64,000 bases of DNA from Gracilaria gracilis (GCA_030374805.1 JARGSG010000030.1:186001-250000), one strand, 5' to 3'; shown: positions 39,154-50,124, numbered from the stretch's first letter. Numbers and translations are program-made. The notes: generated by a model from the sequence alone, not told the origin.

Positions 39154-39522
39154 TCTTCGTGCAAGAAATTCAGACCTCGAGCACGCGTACCAGGTGTTCT
39201 GAGACAAAGCTCTTCAACCGGTGGCGACTACCGTTGGTACCGTTGGGTACCCTTGTACTGTAATATCAAAATGATGACCAAGAGACAGAGGTGTCGCCGT
39301 CGCGCATTGAAGAAGATTGCCAACGAAAAACTGTTAAATATTTAAAAACATACCCGTGGTACGGAGTACTGCAATTGGAAACTGCAGAACCAGCTCTCGT
39401 GTAAAACTATCATACCAATGTAGCGTATAACGCATCTACCGCATTATTCTATTCAAAACTGTTGTCTGGGCACGATCCAGAATCTTCGTCTGCTGATGAT
39501 GCGCCCCCCCTCGAACGACCAT
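39154..39522. promoter_or_regulatory. FCF1 upstream region
   Basis: Holds TACCGTTGGTA at 39229-39239 immediately followed by CCGTTGGGTACC. The remainder is the 3' flank of the PHO80-like cyclin gene. Confidence 0.45.
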
Positions 39523-40989
39523 TCAACCCGGTATTGGACACCAAAAGCCCCAACCTCTATGTAAGCCCTCACCGAAAGGATAGCTCGTCGCCGAGCTGGA
39601 CCCGTATCTGTCTGGTGGACGGCGTTCTGTGTTTCTTGGCGGCACATATTGCCAAATCCCTAGTGACGGTGGTGGGGAGTACCCCAAAGCAACAGCAGTC
39701 GCCACAGATGATACTGTCGCCCCGTCCACCAGAAGACTTCCGAGACCCAGACTCTCTCTACTATCATGAATCTCGGGAGTTGGTTCCGGGTCATTGGGCA
39801 CGCTGAAGGATGGAATCTCCGGATATTCTAGCGGCGGGAGAACCAGATCCTCGACCCACTCGTCCTTTATGATCGCATCCAGCTTGGCATACCGCGCTAA
39901 CCCCTTCTCCGTGAAGTACCGCATCCAATACCGTGCCCGCATCTCTTGCGGAACGTGCGAGAATTCATGATCCCGTTGCGCCCGCGCCAACTCCTGTACC
40001 ACGTGCTGTCCCCTGGACCAGCGCCGCTCCCTACGTTCCCTGCCCAGTGTAGACGGCCACAGGTCATCGTCCACACACTCCTCATCCTCTTCTGTGGTCA
40101 CCAGCGCACTTGCTTGCTCCAATGTCCTTTGCACAGCCATTCCGCCATCCTCGGCATGGACTGCACTGTTCTTCCGCCAGGTTTCCGCCAAGTCGAATGC
40201 CTTGTGGACCATCGCAACTTTGTGCTGCAGGAGCGCTTGGAAGACCTGGAGGCCCGATGGAGAGTCGAGGGCCTCCGCCATCAGCGCGAGTTGCGCGTCA
40301 TGGAATTGCTCCGTTGTCACAAAGAAGTTGTATCCAATGGCCTTGGCGAACCACTTCTCCATTCTTCCAAGCTCCACAGCCGGAATGCCGAAGATATCTG
40401 CAAAGGAGCCCGGTGCGTAGTTTTCATCCTCAAGCCATTTGGCGGCCATCGTGAACGCAACAGCGTATAACCTCTGGATGTTGGTGTGTGTGACGAACAT
40501 GTGAGGTGTTGCGGCGGTGAGACGGTCGATGTACACGCACGCAATGATGGACGCACTTGACGCAATTTCAGTGCGGTACACCACCGTGTTGACGATATCC
40601 ACCAAGAGAGTAGTTCCGTTGAGGAGGTCGAACGGAGACAGAGCGACATCCAGCGCTCCGCGATACATGCGGCCAAACTGCTCAGCCGTGCACGGGGTCA
40701 GCATGGGCTTCGGGGCCATGCGCACCAGATGGGCCATGTCGAAGGAGGCTCGCGACGCAGAGGCGGCAACGAGCCACTGCTCTCCCTTCTCGACACGGTT
40801 TTCGAGGGCGGTATTGAGCACCATTGCGAGAGCAGAGACACAATTGACCAGCGGCACGCTGATCTTTCGCGGCAACACAGCTGTGCGGGTGCGATGGAGT
40901 GCCTGACTTATGACCGAGGCCGGGGAAGCTGCAATGGCGGATTGGGCAACGGCGGTGTTAGATGTGGGCGGGACCATGCTCGGATTCAT
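39523..40989 (-). CDS. PHO80/Pcl-type cyclin, copy 1
   Basis: 488 residues from the ATG at 40987-40989; no ATG occurs upstream in frame. A cyclin fold of the PHO80/P-type group occupies about 125-225: SSASIIACVYIDRL, HMFVTHTNIQRLYAVAFTMAAKWLED and the FFVTTEQF segment. In fungi and plants such cyclins partner Pho85/CDKA-like kinases in phosphate and nutrient control; partner and role here are inferred. Two parts beyond the cyclin box match copy 2 at 48679-50112: EQFHDAQLALMAEALD with AMVHKAFD (227-265), and a module at 326-388 ending RYAKL...DLVLPPLE. The last 90 residues are Pro/Ser-rich. The leader has a C-rich block at 41,028-41,045. Confidence 0.82.
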   Translation of the reverse strand: MNPSMVPPTSNTAVAQSAIAASPASVISQALHRTRTAVLPRKISVPLVNCVSALAMVLNTALENRVEKGEQWLVAASASRASFDMAHLVRMAPKPMLTPCTAEQFGRMYRGALDVALSPFDLLNGTTLLVDIVNTVVYRTEIASSASIIACVYIDRLTAATPHMFVTHTNIQRLYAVAFTMAAKWLEDENYAPGSFADIFGIPAVELGRMEKWFAKAIGYNFFVTTEQFHDAQLALMAEALDSPSGLQVFQALLQHKVAMVHKAFDLAETWRKNSAVHAEDGGMAVQRTLEQASALVTTEEDEECVDDDLWPSTLGRERRERRWSRGQHVVQELARAQRDHEFSHVPQEMRARYWMRYFTEKGLARYAKLDAIIKDEWVEDLVLPPLEYPEIPSFSVPNDPEPTPEIHDSRESLGLGSLLVDGATVSSVATAVALGYSPPPSLGIWQYVPPRNTERRPPDRYGSSSATSYPFGEGLHRGWGFWCPIPG

Positions 40990-42478
40990 TTCGATGTTGG
41001 TGAATCGACGCTTGACTGGGACGGTAGCGGGGGAGTTGGGGGGCGACGGGAGAGTGGGAGTTTGAGGGTTGGATTCCGAATACGGGTGGATTCCAAGCAG
41101 AGGACCAAGGCAAATTGAGTTCTGGACCTTGACTAGTGCGTAAAGTGGTGGTAGTAAAGAACAGCAGGTGTGCGAAGTAGAGCTCAAGCGGCAAGAAAAA
41201 CAGAAGAGCGACGACACAAGCTGCTGGGGAACAGGAGCAGCAGGTAGCAAGCGAAGGGCGAAGATACGCTTAAGTAGTGCGCGCAGCGAGCCAGAGGAAT
41301 AGCCATCGCCGCACACGCTGCTTCGGCGGAGCAGGACGCTCACTTCATGACAATTGCGTGGCGGCGCAGCACCGACACAGCGTGGCGTTGCGACTGGGGG
41401 GTTGATGAAAAGGCGCAGCGCGCACAAGTCTCCCAAAGCAGCTGCGAGCGGAGCTCAATGAGGAGAAGGGCGACGGAGGAGGGGAAAGTAAGGCGGCGGC
41501 GGCGAGGGAGAAGGGAGACGGCGACGCACGATCGCAGTTGCATTCAAATGGAGGTGGTGCGTACGAACGAGCGGTTGGCGAGTAGCAGCGTAGCAGCGTC
41601 GCCGTTAGGCACGTCGCCACGATTGGGTGACGCTGATTGGCGCGTTGATACAAGCGAGCAATGAGCACGCGACACGCGCACACGTGAAACAACGAATGAT
41701 GCGTTGCGGTGCGTAACAGGTAAAATTATCAGGGATAACGGCTGACGACGGCGGCGCGCCCTGTCCAGCAGCACACGTCGCGCGGGTGCTCCCAGCGCCA
41801 GCAGCAAAGCAGTCATCAGATCAGATCCAACCCACGTGCGCGTGCTGACAGTCACGTGCCCCATTGCACTCGCACCCACCCAAACTTACTACGGTCCTAC
41901 TAGCAAAACAAGTTTGCTGCGCTGCTTAACAGTTAACCCTTATCTATACAAAGGGTTAGCTCTACAAGGGTAGATACAGTCAGTAGTTTACTACCATAGT
42001 AGGAAGTGCTTCCTAAGCAATGCTTTACGTGCCGTTCGAACCGTCGGTACGAACGCCACATTCCTAACAGCAGACGCTGCTGGTGCTGGCTGGCCCCAAA
42101 GACACAACATTGCAGTCAACGAGGGAAAACGTGTCCTCGCGGCCGCACAGACGCTGCAACATTACCGTCGAAGAGAGCATCTCCGAATGTTAAAAGTCTG
42201 TGCTTTGAAAAAGACAAAAGAGTCACTTAGTTTTACAAAAATCGCGCTTACAAGCGACTATTGGTGCAAAACACGCACTCACAACTCTTTGCGCAAAGCT
42301 TGCCACCGCAAAATGGTTCCGGAGAAAAGGCTTGCCTTCTTCACCATCGCCATCCGCAGCCATAAGCCCATCGAAAAGAGCGTCCCGTCACCTCCCCCAC
42401 TGCATCCTTTGCACAGTTTTTGTGAGCAAGTGCCTCCACTAGTTAAAAGATTCACAGTTATACAGCACGCCAGCATAT
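40990..42478. other. Upstream region of cyclin copy 1 and 3' flank of the nitrate transporter
   Basis: GC-rich to 41,900; a small hairpin AACCCTT...AAGGGTT at about 41,936-41,958; no gene recognised. Confidence 0.4.
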
Positions 42479-43936
42479 TTAAGCCTCGACGGCCTCCTCC
42501 TCTACAACCGCCGGTTCATCATCGACCACCTCCTTCGCCGACTTCTTCGGCGGGAAGAGCATAGAACCATATTGCGGCCAGTACAGAAGAGGGATGAGGA
42601 AAGCAGAGCCAATGACAATGAAACCGAGCGTACGGAAGCCGTTGGAGATACCGTTCACAGCCTTCTGGTTCAAGAACAGGTTACCAATCACAGCACCAAA
42701 GTTACCACCGGCACCCACAATACCAGACACGGCACCAGTAATCGGAGGGTCAACGAACGGCACAATACCGAAGGTGCAACCCTCAGCCATCTGCACGAAC
42801 AGAGAGAAACCGATCAGAGCCGGGATGGCACCACCAATGACGCGGATGCGGGAGAACACCACAAACATGATACCCTCAAGCAACTGCACCATGAAGAAAG
42901 CCCACAGACGTCCACGCATGCCGAACTTGCGGGCGAGGATGTCTGAAAGGATACCTCCAAGGGAGCGAGCAAAGATGTTCATCAAACCGAAGAGACCAGC
43001 AATTAAACCAGCCAGACCCTCATCAAGGCGGAAAGATTCAGTGTCGTTGGAAAAGTAGGTAGCAAGGTTACCGTTCATGACAAGTTCAACTCCGAAACAT
43101 CCGGCGTACAAGAGGAAAAGAATCCATACCCTCCAGTTCACAACGGCACTCTTCATAGCAATGAAGGGGTTGGTCTTCTCCTTCTTACCGGCCCTCTGGA
43201 GATCGCGGTAGTTGCCCTGCGGCAAATCATCAGAGAGGAAGAACATAGCAACGGCGGTAAGAATGAGAGCGAAACCAGGGATAATGACAGCAAATCGCCA
43301 TCCCTTGTTCTCGTCACCTCCGGCGGCTCTAGTCATACCCTTCTTGATGACGGGCATGAGAGCGTTGGTGACACCTCCGCCGAGGTTTCCCCATCCACCG
43401 GAAGTGGCATTGGCAGTACCGACAATGTTGCCAGAGAACATGACCGAGGTCCAGAACTGGGTGACAACGAAAGCGGCACCAATGAAACCGATGAAGAAAC
43501 GAGCGGTAGTCCACTGCCAGTACTTCTGAGCGGTTGTGACCAACAGAAGCGGGATAGAGAACACAGACAGAAGCAAGGTCTGAGCAATACGCGGACCGAA
43601 GCGATCACAGAACGGACCGATGGCAAGACGCATGATAATAGTTCCTAAGACAGCAACGATGTTCTGCGTCTTGAAAGGACCACCGGCGACGAGACCATCA
43701 ATGTAGCCTCCGTCACGAATACTAGCCTGGAGCGGAGCGAGAGCGAACCATCCGAAGAAAGCAAGGAAGAAGGAGAACCAAGCAAAGTGGAAGGCACGCA
43801 TGTGCGGACGCTTGATGCTGAAGATACGGATCACCTTTGCCTTGCCAGACTCGTCGACGGGGAGGCTGAAGGAGTACTTTTCATCGGAGACCGGGGGCAC
43901 CTCGGTGGGCGGGGTAGTGGTTTCGGGAGAAGCCAT
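42479..43936 (-). CDS. NRT2: High-affinity nitrate transporter (NRT2/NNP family)
   Basis: 485 residues from the ATG at 43934-43936. A 12-helix MFS carrier importing nitrate with protons or Na+ at the plasma membrane. Family marks: FHFAWFSFFLAFFGWFALAP in TM1, RLAIGPFCDRFGPR (MFS loop motif), FFIGFIGAAFVVTQFW, and the NNP signature ATSGGWGNLGGGVTN. The second half repeats the pattern with GGILSDILARKFGMRGR and a degenerate signature AVSGIVGAGGNFGAVIGN. The tail ends in an acidic stretch. A CACNACA-type regulatory site was not searched for. A C-rich block lies in the putative leader (about 44,040-44,160 on the sense strand). It lies between the two cyclin genes. Confidence 0.96.
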   Translation of the reverse strand: MASPETTTPPTEVPPVSDEKYSFSLPVDESGKAKVIRIFSIKRPHMRAFHFAWFSFFLAFFGWFALAPLQASIRDGGYIDGLVAGGPFKTQNIVAVLGTIIMRLAIGPFCDRFGPRIAQTLLLSVFSIPLLLVTTAQKYWQWTTARFFIGFIGAAFVVTQFWTSVMFSGNIVGTANATSGGWGNLGGGVTNALMPVIKKGMTRAAGGDENKGWRFAVIIPGFALILTAVAMFFLSDDLPQGNYRDLQRAGKKEKTNPFIAMKSAVVNWRVWILFLLYAGCFGVELVMNGNLATYFSNDTESFRLDEGLAGLIAGLFGLMNIFARSLGGILSDILARKFGMRGRLWAFFMVQLLEGIMFVVFSRIRVIGGAIPALIGFSLFVQMAEGCTFGIVPFVDPPITGAVSGIVGAGGNFGAVIGNLFLNQKAVNGISNGFRTLGFIVIGSAFLIPLLYWPQYGSMLFPPKKSAKEVVDDEPAVVEEEAVEA

Positions 43937-45134
43937 TGCGAATGAGATTGGCACGGATTTGTAATACAATAAAGAGCAGCGGCTACGGGATGCCTGCTAC
44001 TATTGATAATAGGCCTCTGACTACTGATGGGTCAGGGAAATGGAGGGGGTGGGGGAGGAGGTGGACGGTGGGAAGTGGGAGGTGAAGGAGAGGATGCGGA
44101 AAAGTTGGCGGTTTAAGTAGCAACATGATACAGCAGTTGGGGGCGGGGGGGGCTCGGTGAGGTGTGTAGGACCGGTATCGCCAGCACGAGGCGCTTTGCA
44201 AGAATTGCGAGAGGGGCGTACAGGGGCGATGGGGGTACAAAGGGTAGAATCAGGCGCGATTGACAGGGCGATTGGGTGAGATGGGGAGCATGAGGCGCAG
44301 CGTGGACATGTGGGGTGCAAAAGGGGGGTGGGCACGTGCACGACACGTGCGGATAATTAGCGCACTGAGGCGCTTGCGACAGTGCAAAACGTTAGGTACT
44401 GAGCGCGGGGGCGTTTTTGGCGGTGGTTGCGCACTGCGGCGGGTGGTGTTGCGACATCCAGGCGCATGATGCGGAGGCGCTTTGGCGTTTAGGGCAAAAG
44501 TGCGGTGTGGTTGACGAGGGAGGTGATTGAAATAGCGTAAGTACTGTCGGGCCTGTTGTTACGGGCGCGCGGCGGCGGGGCAAGCGGGTGGGGACGAATG
44601 AGAAAGCAGCAGCAGCAGTAGTAGCAGCAGCAGCAGCATTTTTTATTGAGTATTAAGGACAGCTGGCGCGGGTTTGAAGAGCGCGCGGTGCGGGCAGTGT
44701 CGTTACGTCATGGCCCGCACGCTGACGAACGAGCAGAATTATCATAAGATATCTGGATAGCGCTCAACGTGCGGCAGTGGCACTCGAGACGGCGCCGAGC
44801 TGTGGCAGTGGGTCGGTACGGACGGAACGGCGCGCAGCGCATTGCGGGCGTCTGGCGCCAGACGCTTGCGTGTGCTCGCGCGATGGGGGACGGATACGAC
44901 TTGCGCGGGAGCGGCGCGATGTGATTGTGTTCGGATGGATGGAGGAGGTTGCCACCAAACAGCGCGCGTAGAGCGGCTGCAAAGTGATCCACGCGCAGCT
45001 GTGCACTGCGCCCTCAAACTTGCGCTTCGCAACTGGTGGCGCCCATTGCGACAGTGCTCCTTTGGCCGCCCACTCAACAAAGTCCGCCTGCCACCGCGCA
45101 CACACACACCGCGTGTACAGCTGGCGCATATGTG

Positions 45135-45209
45135 TTGTAGTACAACTTGTAGTACAACTTGTAAACTTACTAAAGTTACAACACATAAGGCTAACTTTAG
45201 TAACTTTAC
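45135..45209. repeat. 12-bp tandem copies plus 18-bp-arm hairpin
   Basis: TTGTAGTACAAC at 45135-45146 and 45147-45158; then arms 45161-45178 and 45192-45209 complementary with one mismatch. Confidence 0.85.
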
Positions 45210-45267
45210 CCACAGGGTGTAACTTCATGGATATGTACAACAGTTGTACGCACCAACATATGTAGGA

Positions 45268-45319
45268 GTTATGTTGAAAATCGAGTGACCCGGTATCATC
45301 ACGTGATTTCCAACATAAC
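45268..45319. repeat. 15-bp-arm inverted repeat
   Basis: Arms 45268-45282 and 45305-45319, one mismatch. Confidence 0.8.
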
Positions 45320-45479
45320 GGGCTTATCACTCAGCTTGGAAGGCACAGAAGGACCGAAACGCAATAGAGTGGGAGGAAAGCGCGATGTGAACTTTGTATG
45401 ACAGGTCCGGCTGGTGACATCTCTTCAAAAAAATTTAATTTTTTAAAATGCCCATAATTGCGTTTGCGTTGGGCCAGTT

Positions 45480-45554
45480 ACTGATATCGTACTGATATCA
45501 TGTGGTCCGAACGATATCGTACTGATATCAATGGACCGGTACGATATCAGTACT
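45480..45554. repeat. Complex repeat built on GATATC palindromes
   Basis: ACTGATATCGTACTGATATCA-type units occur directly and inverted, with GGTCC/GGACC between them. The block can form alternative hairpins. Confidence 0.75.
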
Positions 45555-45956
45555 CGACCTGGGTGATAAGCGCCACTTGTACACACACTCCTAACTCGTG
45601 TTACACCTGGCGCATGCGTTGTACACCACATCACGTTGCTGTGCGTGTACCGCGTGTGTGCATAGGTGCACGTGGTGGTTGTGGATCGGTGGAAGCTGTG
45701 TACGACGTGTGCAAGCTGTGGTGCGTCTCGAAGGCGGAGAATCACGAGTGGTGGAGATGGACACATGCATGGCTTGGCGCTTGAAGCAAAAGGCGCCGCG
45801 CCGCCGTGGCGCGCAACGTCATCGCGCGCGCGCCGCCACGTAGCACGGCGTGCGCAGCAAATCATCGCGCGCCACTCGCGCGCGCGCCACACACCACAAG
45901 TCGCTCACGCGTCGTCGCCAGACGCACGACACTTCAACGATAGAGATACCTGTGCC

Positions 45957-46061
45957 ATGGCGAGTCGCCGCCAGTTAAAGCTCCAAGCTCCACGCTCGCC
46001 GCGCTCCGTCGCCGCGATCGCTTTGGCGAATACTTTGCCCGCTCCCCGCCGTGCTCGTTGA
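45957..46061 (+). promoter_or_regulatory. Upstream ORF of 34 codons
   Basis: ATG at 45957 in CCATGG context, stop TGA at 46059-46061, only 8 nt before the main ATG at 46070. If both lie on one transcript, this would tune translation by reinitiation; a frameshifted or spliced N terminus is the alternative. Confidence 0.4.
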
Positions 46062-46069
46062 CGCCCGTC

Positions 46070-46891
46070 ATGTTCGTCTCGCAACCGCCGCCATCCACCA
46101 AGCTGCATGGCGCCGCCCCGCCCGTCGTCACTCCCGAGGGTACCGCCCCCACCTCCATGGCGAGCACCATGTCCGTCACAAGTTTGATTCCGCTCAAGCG
46201 AAGGATTCCGCAGGCTCCCGTCTTCATCACGCGCAATGCGCCCCCAACCACCTCCTTCATCTCCGATGCTTCCACGCCGCCGCACAACACCTATTTTTTT
46301 GACGATGATTACCCTTCCATAGGCGCATCGGAGAGCACTGCCCCGCCGGAGCCGCTCCGAGCCCATCAGTCTACCCATCAACCCTATCCAACGCGCCCGT
46401 CCGTCACTGGCGCCATTCGTCGCCGAATCTCACAGGCGCGCCGTCACGATGAGCGCATGCTACCACTTCCACACACGCTGTCACAAAAGTTCAGGCGCGC
46501 TTCCATCGAGCGAGATAGCGTCATTGATGATTGGAATCGTTCGAGAAAACGCTCCTCTGCCGCCACATCCACCCGCTTTCGACACCCCCACCCGCGTACG
46601 TGCAGCCCATTCGTCTTTCGTTCCTTGTTTACCCGACAAAATCGCCCAACAACACCACAACCGTCTGTTCCGTTTCGACAACCTTCTGTTCAACCTGTTC
46701 AACCGCCTCTCAGTTCTACCACATCTCGTCAGCAACAGCGTCGTCAACCGCGGGCTGTTGTGCAGGGTTCCCCCCGTCAACCACATGAAGAGATTAACTT
46801 TATGAGCACGCTTGCATACGATGATTTCATGTGTGGCCGCAACCGACCCACAAAACCGCTTCGTATGTTTGCTCGTCTTCGACGCTCATAA
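46070..46891 (+). CDS. Hypothetical disordered basic protein
   Basis: 273 residues from ATG 46070. Rich in Pro, Ser, Thr, Gln and Arg, with several short basic clusters (IRRRISQARR, RSRKRSS, RQQQRRQPR) and phosphorylation-like RRxS sites. No domain recognised. The most ordered-looking piece is FFDDDYPSIGA near residue 80 and the C-terminal FMSTLAYDDFMCGRN. It has no match I can name; the uninterrupted frame and codon use support a gene. Confidence 0.5.
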   Translation: MFVSQPPPSTKLHGAAPPVVTPEGTAPTSMASTMSVTSLIPLKRRIPQAPVFITRNAPPTTSFISDASTPPHNTYFFDDDYPSIGASESTAPPEPLRAHQSTHQPYPTRPSVTGAIRRRISQARRHDERMLPLPHTLSQKFRRASIERDSVIDDWNRSRKRSSAATSTRFRHPHPRTCSPFVFRSLFTRQNRPTTPQPSVPFRQPSVQPVQPPLSSTTSRQQQRRQPRAVVQGSPRQPHEEINFMSTLAYDDFMCGRNRPTKPLRMFARLRRS

Positions 46892-47165
46892 CTATTTGCG
46901 CCCCCAAAAGCTGTATCTTGTGCCTCGCGTATAGCAGATATCTTTCATAGCTTAGTTTCTGAGCAACCCTATACCTGTTAGCAACAAGCAACAAATCCGC
47001 CCGCCTTCAACCCGTGTTCACGCTGCTGCCCATTCGTTCGTACCCCTCGCGTCGCCACCGACATTGCCCGCATAGCAATGATCCCCCGTCTCGCGCCAGT
47101 CCCAACCCCACCGTACAACTCCCGAGGCTTCTGTCGACCCAAGTAGTAGATATTACTGTTGGTGC

Positions 47166-47191
47166 ATCATCATGATGATCATCATGATGAT
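47166..47191. repeat. Perfect 26-bp palindrome of ATC/GAT triplets
   Basis: The segment equals its own reverse complement; centre GATGATCATC. Confidence 0.9.
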
Positions 47192-48419
47192 TGCGCTTCT
47201 GGAAGCATCACGTCCTTCCTATTCGCTGCACCCACCACAACATGCGATGAGACACGCAAATGGGAGGTAAAAGATGCCTGCGCAGACTTGAGACGAGTCA
47301 TCTTGCGACTGATGATGACTCGCGACGCACCTGCCGTACCAACGGTACTCTTACAGCGTAAGCCCCATCGTTTTCCATCTTTGCCGCTTGAATGGCAGCA
47401 TTTGCCACCACGATATCAGTAACAATATGTTGCATCTCAAACTGCTTATCGCATCGGTAAAGCATCAGGTAATGTTGATAGCGGTCCCTTGGTACTCTGT
47501 TTGTAAGGCTTAAACGTAATACCGATACTGCTAACGTGTACTGGTCTAGGCATCGGCAGTAAATTGCTCTACCTCATGGGAAAAAGCTTTCATTGCATCA
47601 TGGGAAGCATTGCATAGGCAGCGTCCCTTACTCAGGGATGACGTGTGGACGGGCCAGCATGGCCCTGTTTGGCAAGATACACGTAGGGACAAGCAAATTT
47701 CAGTTGTCGAGCCTTGATCGGCCCCTCCAACCAAGCGTGGAACGTATCGCCGAAAAGCGACTGCGGGCAGACCCAAAGTAAACATGCCAAGCCGAATTGT
47801 GCGACGATCTCACTGAAGCCATCTCACCGATGTGAGCACGACCTGCACGGTTGCGAGTGTTTCTTCTTGTGACTCGATATCACCGTTGAGCCTCAGTTCA
47901 TGTTCACCGATACCGTTTATTAGTTGCCGATGCGTTTCTTTGCGTCAACGGGCTGGTTCGTATTTGAAACGCTACAAGCCGCTTTTCACGTCCCGAATGT
48001 CTGAAGCCTTGGGTCTGTCCATGTAAAACAAAGCCCTTGGCGCATGGCGTTTGCTCATGTCATCATCCCTGGTCAGCCATGCAAGCGACATGAATCCCTG
48101 TTCTTCGAGACTGGGCTACTTGTGGATCGTCGCTCGCAGTGCTCACTTTTGAGAAGAGAAGCTTGTGGGTATTAAGCTCAGATTAGCATCAATGTGCACT
48201 CGTGTATCACTTTTTGCGTAGAACCCGGCGACTTTCTTTCGATGCCTGCATACTGTTTTGCGACTTTCGAGCTTCTGCTCAAGACATGTTCATGGAAAAG
48301 GAAGCGCTACACTTTTGACAAAAGCTCATATACGCTTTATATCTTCCGCACATATCCGTATCCGCATGGATGGACTTTAGGGTGTGAGAACTGAGCGGAA
48401 GCATTTTTACATTCAGACG

Positions 48420-48468
48420 CCCCCCCCCCCCCCCCCCCCCCCCCCCCCCACCCCCCCCCCCCCCCCCC
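48420..48468. repeat. Poly-C tract
   Basis: 30 C, one A (48450), then 18 C. Likely length-polymorphic and error-prone in sequencing; capable of i-motif/G4 formation. Confidence 0.95.
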
Positions 48469-48678
48469 TCACCCGTCAAAACGCTTGGATTGTTTGTCAT
48501 GAACGTCTCTACTCCAAACGCCGAACAAGCACCAGTGCCCATCCCATCCAAAGGCAATAAGTTTTTGTGTGACCATTGTTTACAACAGCTATCTACAATT
48601 TTTGTGCCGCACAATGGCCACAGGAGGAAGCTCAAGTTAGAGAAAATTGCTTCTCCTCCTATCTAATCTAACTAATGG

Positions 48679-50112
48679 TCACCAACTTCTTATAGGACAA
48701 AAGTCCGTGAAGTGTGAGGTGGACCATGTGCCCGCCGGGTTGTGCGGCTCGGGCGCCGCTGTTGTTCGGCCGGGCCGCCGCGCATTTATATTCGCATACC
48801 GCGAAGAAAGGCAGCGACCCGGCCACATCGGCCAGGGCATGGACGACCCGCCCGCCGGAGCGCGTGTGGTGTGTGCGGGCAACACCGTCGAATTCAGCCC
48901 GCCGGGCGCACAGGGACTGTTCCCCCGCTCCGCCAGAGTGGGAGAAGCGGCGCGCGGGGGTGGCAGCTCCGGCGGGCTTATGACGCGCTCCAGCGGGGGC
49001 AGGACCAGGTCGTCCAGCTGCTGGCTTCCCGCCAAGAGCTGCAGCTTGGCGTAGCGGAAGACGCCATTCTCCGCAAACCGCCGCTGCAGCTCGGTCGCAA
49101 ACGATTCAGCCGGCACGCGCGGGAAATCGTGTTGCAGCTGCGCGCGTGCCAGCTGAGCGACCACCTTCCTCCCCTTCGCCTCGCATGGATGGTGCTCTAG
49201 AGTGGAGAACTCGAGCGACTCAATCTCATGCTCCTCGTCGTGCTCCTCGACATCGCACGCCAGACCCGCCGCCACCGCCCAAAAGCCCGCCGAACCGCCG
49301 CCATCAGGAAACTTGCCCCATGTCCTCGTTGCGTCAAACGCCTTGTGAACGTCGGCGACTTTAGCGTTCACAAGGGCTTGGAAGATGTTGAGGCTTGACG
49401 GAGTGTCGAGGGCCTCCGTCATGAGGGCAAGTTGGGCGTCCCGGAACTGCTCGGTTGAGACGAACAGTTCGAACCCGATGGCGGCGGTAAAGGCAGCTTC
49501 CAGCTGGTTGAGCTGCTGCACAGGCATGCAGTACAGCTCGGCGAAGCGGGCGGACGAGTAGTAGGCGTCCTCGAGCCACTTCGCCGCCAGCATGAAGGCC
49601 ACCCCGAAGAGCCTTTGCACGTTGCTCTCGGTGATGAACATGTGCGGGGCGGCGGCGGCGAGTCGGTCCACGTAGATGCAGGCCAGCACCAGCGCCGACC
49701 GCGAGACGCCCGCGTTCTCGAGCACGTGGTCGACCACGGCGTCCAGGGTGGGAGCGTTGGACGGTAGGTCGAACACGGACGTCTCGGGGTGCAAAGCGGC
49801 ATGGTAGAGCTCGCGCACCTGGGCCAGCGTGTGCTTGGCTAGCCAGGGCGCCGGTGCGGCCAGCACCAGAGTGGCCACGTCGAAGGAGTCGACGTCGGTG
49901 GCGGAAGCAGAGGCTAGGTCGAGCCAATGCTGACCCTTCTCCGCTCGGCTGTTCATGGCCGCCTTGACGACCATTACAAGCGCGCCACCCCGGGTGACGA
50001 GCGGGTAGCGCGCCATGGACGCGCCCGGGACCACAATTGGCTGCTGCGGCGTGAGATTGACGGTCTGCACGCCGTTGTTGTTGGTCCCGGGCTGGTTAAC
50101 GGCGGCCATCAT
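48679..50112 (-). CDS. PHO80/Pcl-type cyclin, copy 2
   Basis: 477 residues; two adjacent ATGs at 50112 and 50109. The cyclin fold spans about 120-222 (SALVLACIYVDRL, HMFITESNVQRLFGVAFMLAAKWLED). It is clearly paralogous to copy 1 along its length: AEKGQHWLDLASAS (57-70), EQFRDAQLALMTEALDTPSSLNIFQAL and KVADVHKAFD (221-260). The C-terminal module at 315-376 (KVVAQLARAQLQHDFPRVP to RYAKL...LDDLVLPPLE) is shared too. The acidic linker (288-300) differs from copy 1. The Pro/Arg-rich tail diverges. Coding GC is markedly higher than in copy 1. The leader is an extreme C-rich tract (50,125-50,330 on the sense strand). Confidence 0.83.
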   Translation of the reverse strand: MMAAVNQPGTNNNGVQTVNLTPQQPIVVPGASMARYPLVTRGGALVMVVKAAMNSRAEKGQHWLDLASASATDVDSFDVATLVLAAPAPWLAKHTLAQVRELYHAALHPETSVFDLPSNAPTLDAVVDHVLENAGVSRSALVLACIYVDRLAAAAPHMFITESNVQRLFGVAFMLAAKWLEDAYYSSARFAELYCMPVQQLNQLEAAFTAAIGFELFVSTEQFRDAQLALMTEALDTPSSLNIFQALVNAKVADVHKAFDATRTWGKFPDGGGSAGFWAVAAGLACDVEEHDEEHEIESLEFSTLEHHPCEAKGRKVVAQLARAQLQHDFPRVPAESFATELQRRFAENGVFRYAKLQLLAGSQQLDDLVLPPLERVISPPELPPPRAASPTLAERGNSPCAPGGLNSTVLPAHTTRAPAGGSSMPWPMWPGRCLSSRYANINARRPGRTTAAPEPHNPAGTWSTSHFTDFCPIRSW

Positions 50113-50124
50113 GATTCGGTTTGG

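Larger units (their letters stand above)
43937..45956. other. 2-kb region without a recognised gene
   Basis: Starts with the C-rich sense-strand leader of the nitrate transporter (44,040-44,160). An AGC trinucleotide run is at 44,605-44,637. Inverted and direct repeats cluster at 45,135-45,319 and 45,480-45,554. Remaining open frames are compositional. Confidence 0.4.
46892..48678. other. 1.8-kb region without a recognised gene
   Basis: Contains a perfect 26-bp ATC/GAT palindrome (47166-47191), GTACCAACGGTAC at 47336-47348, and a poly-C tract (48420-48468). Small open frames only. Confidence 0.4.
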
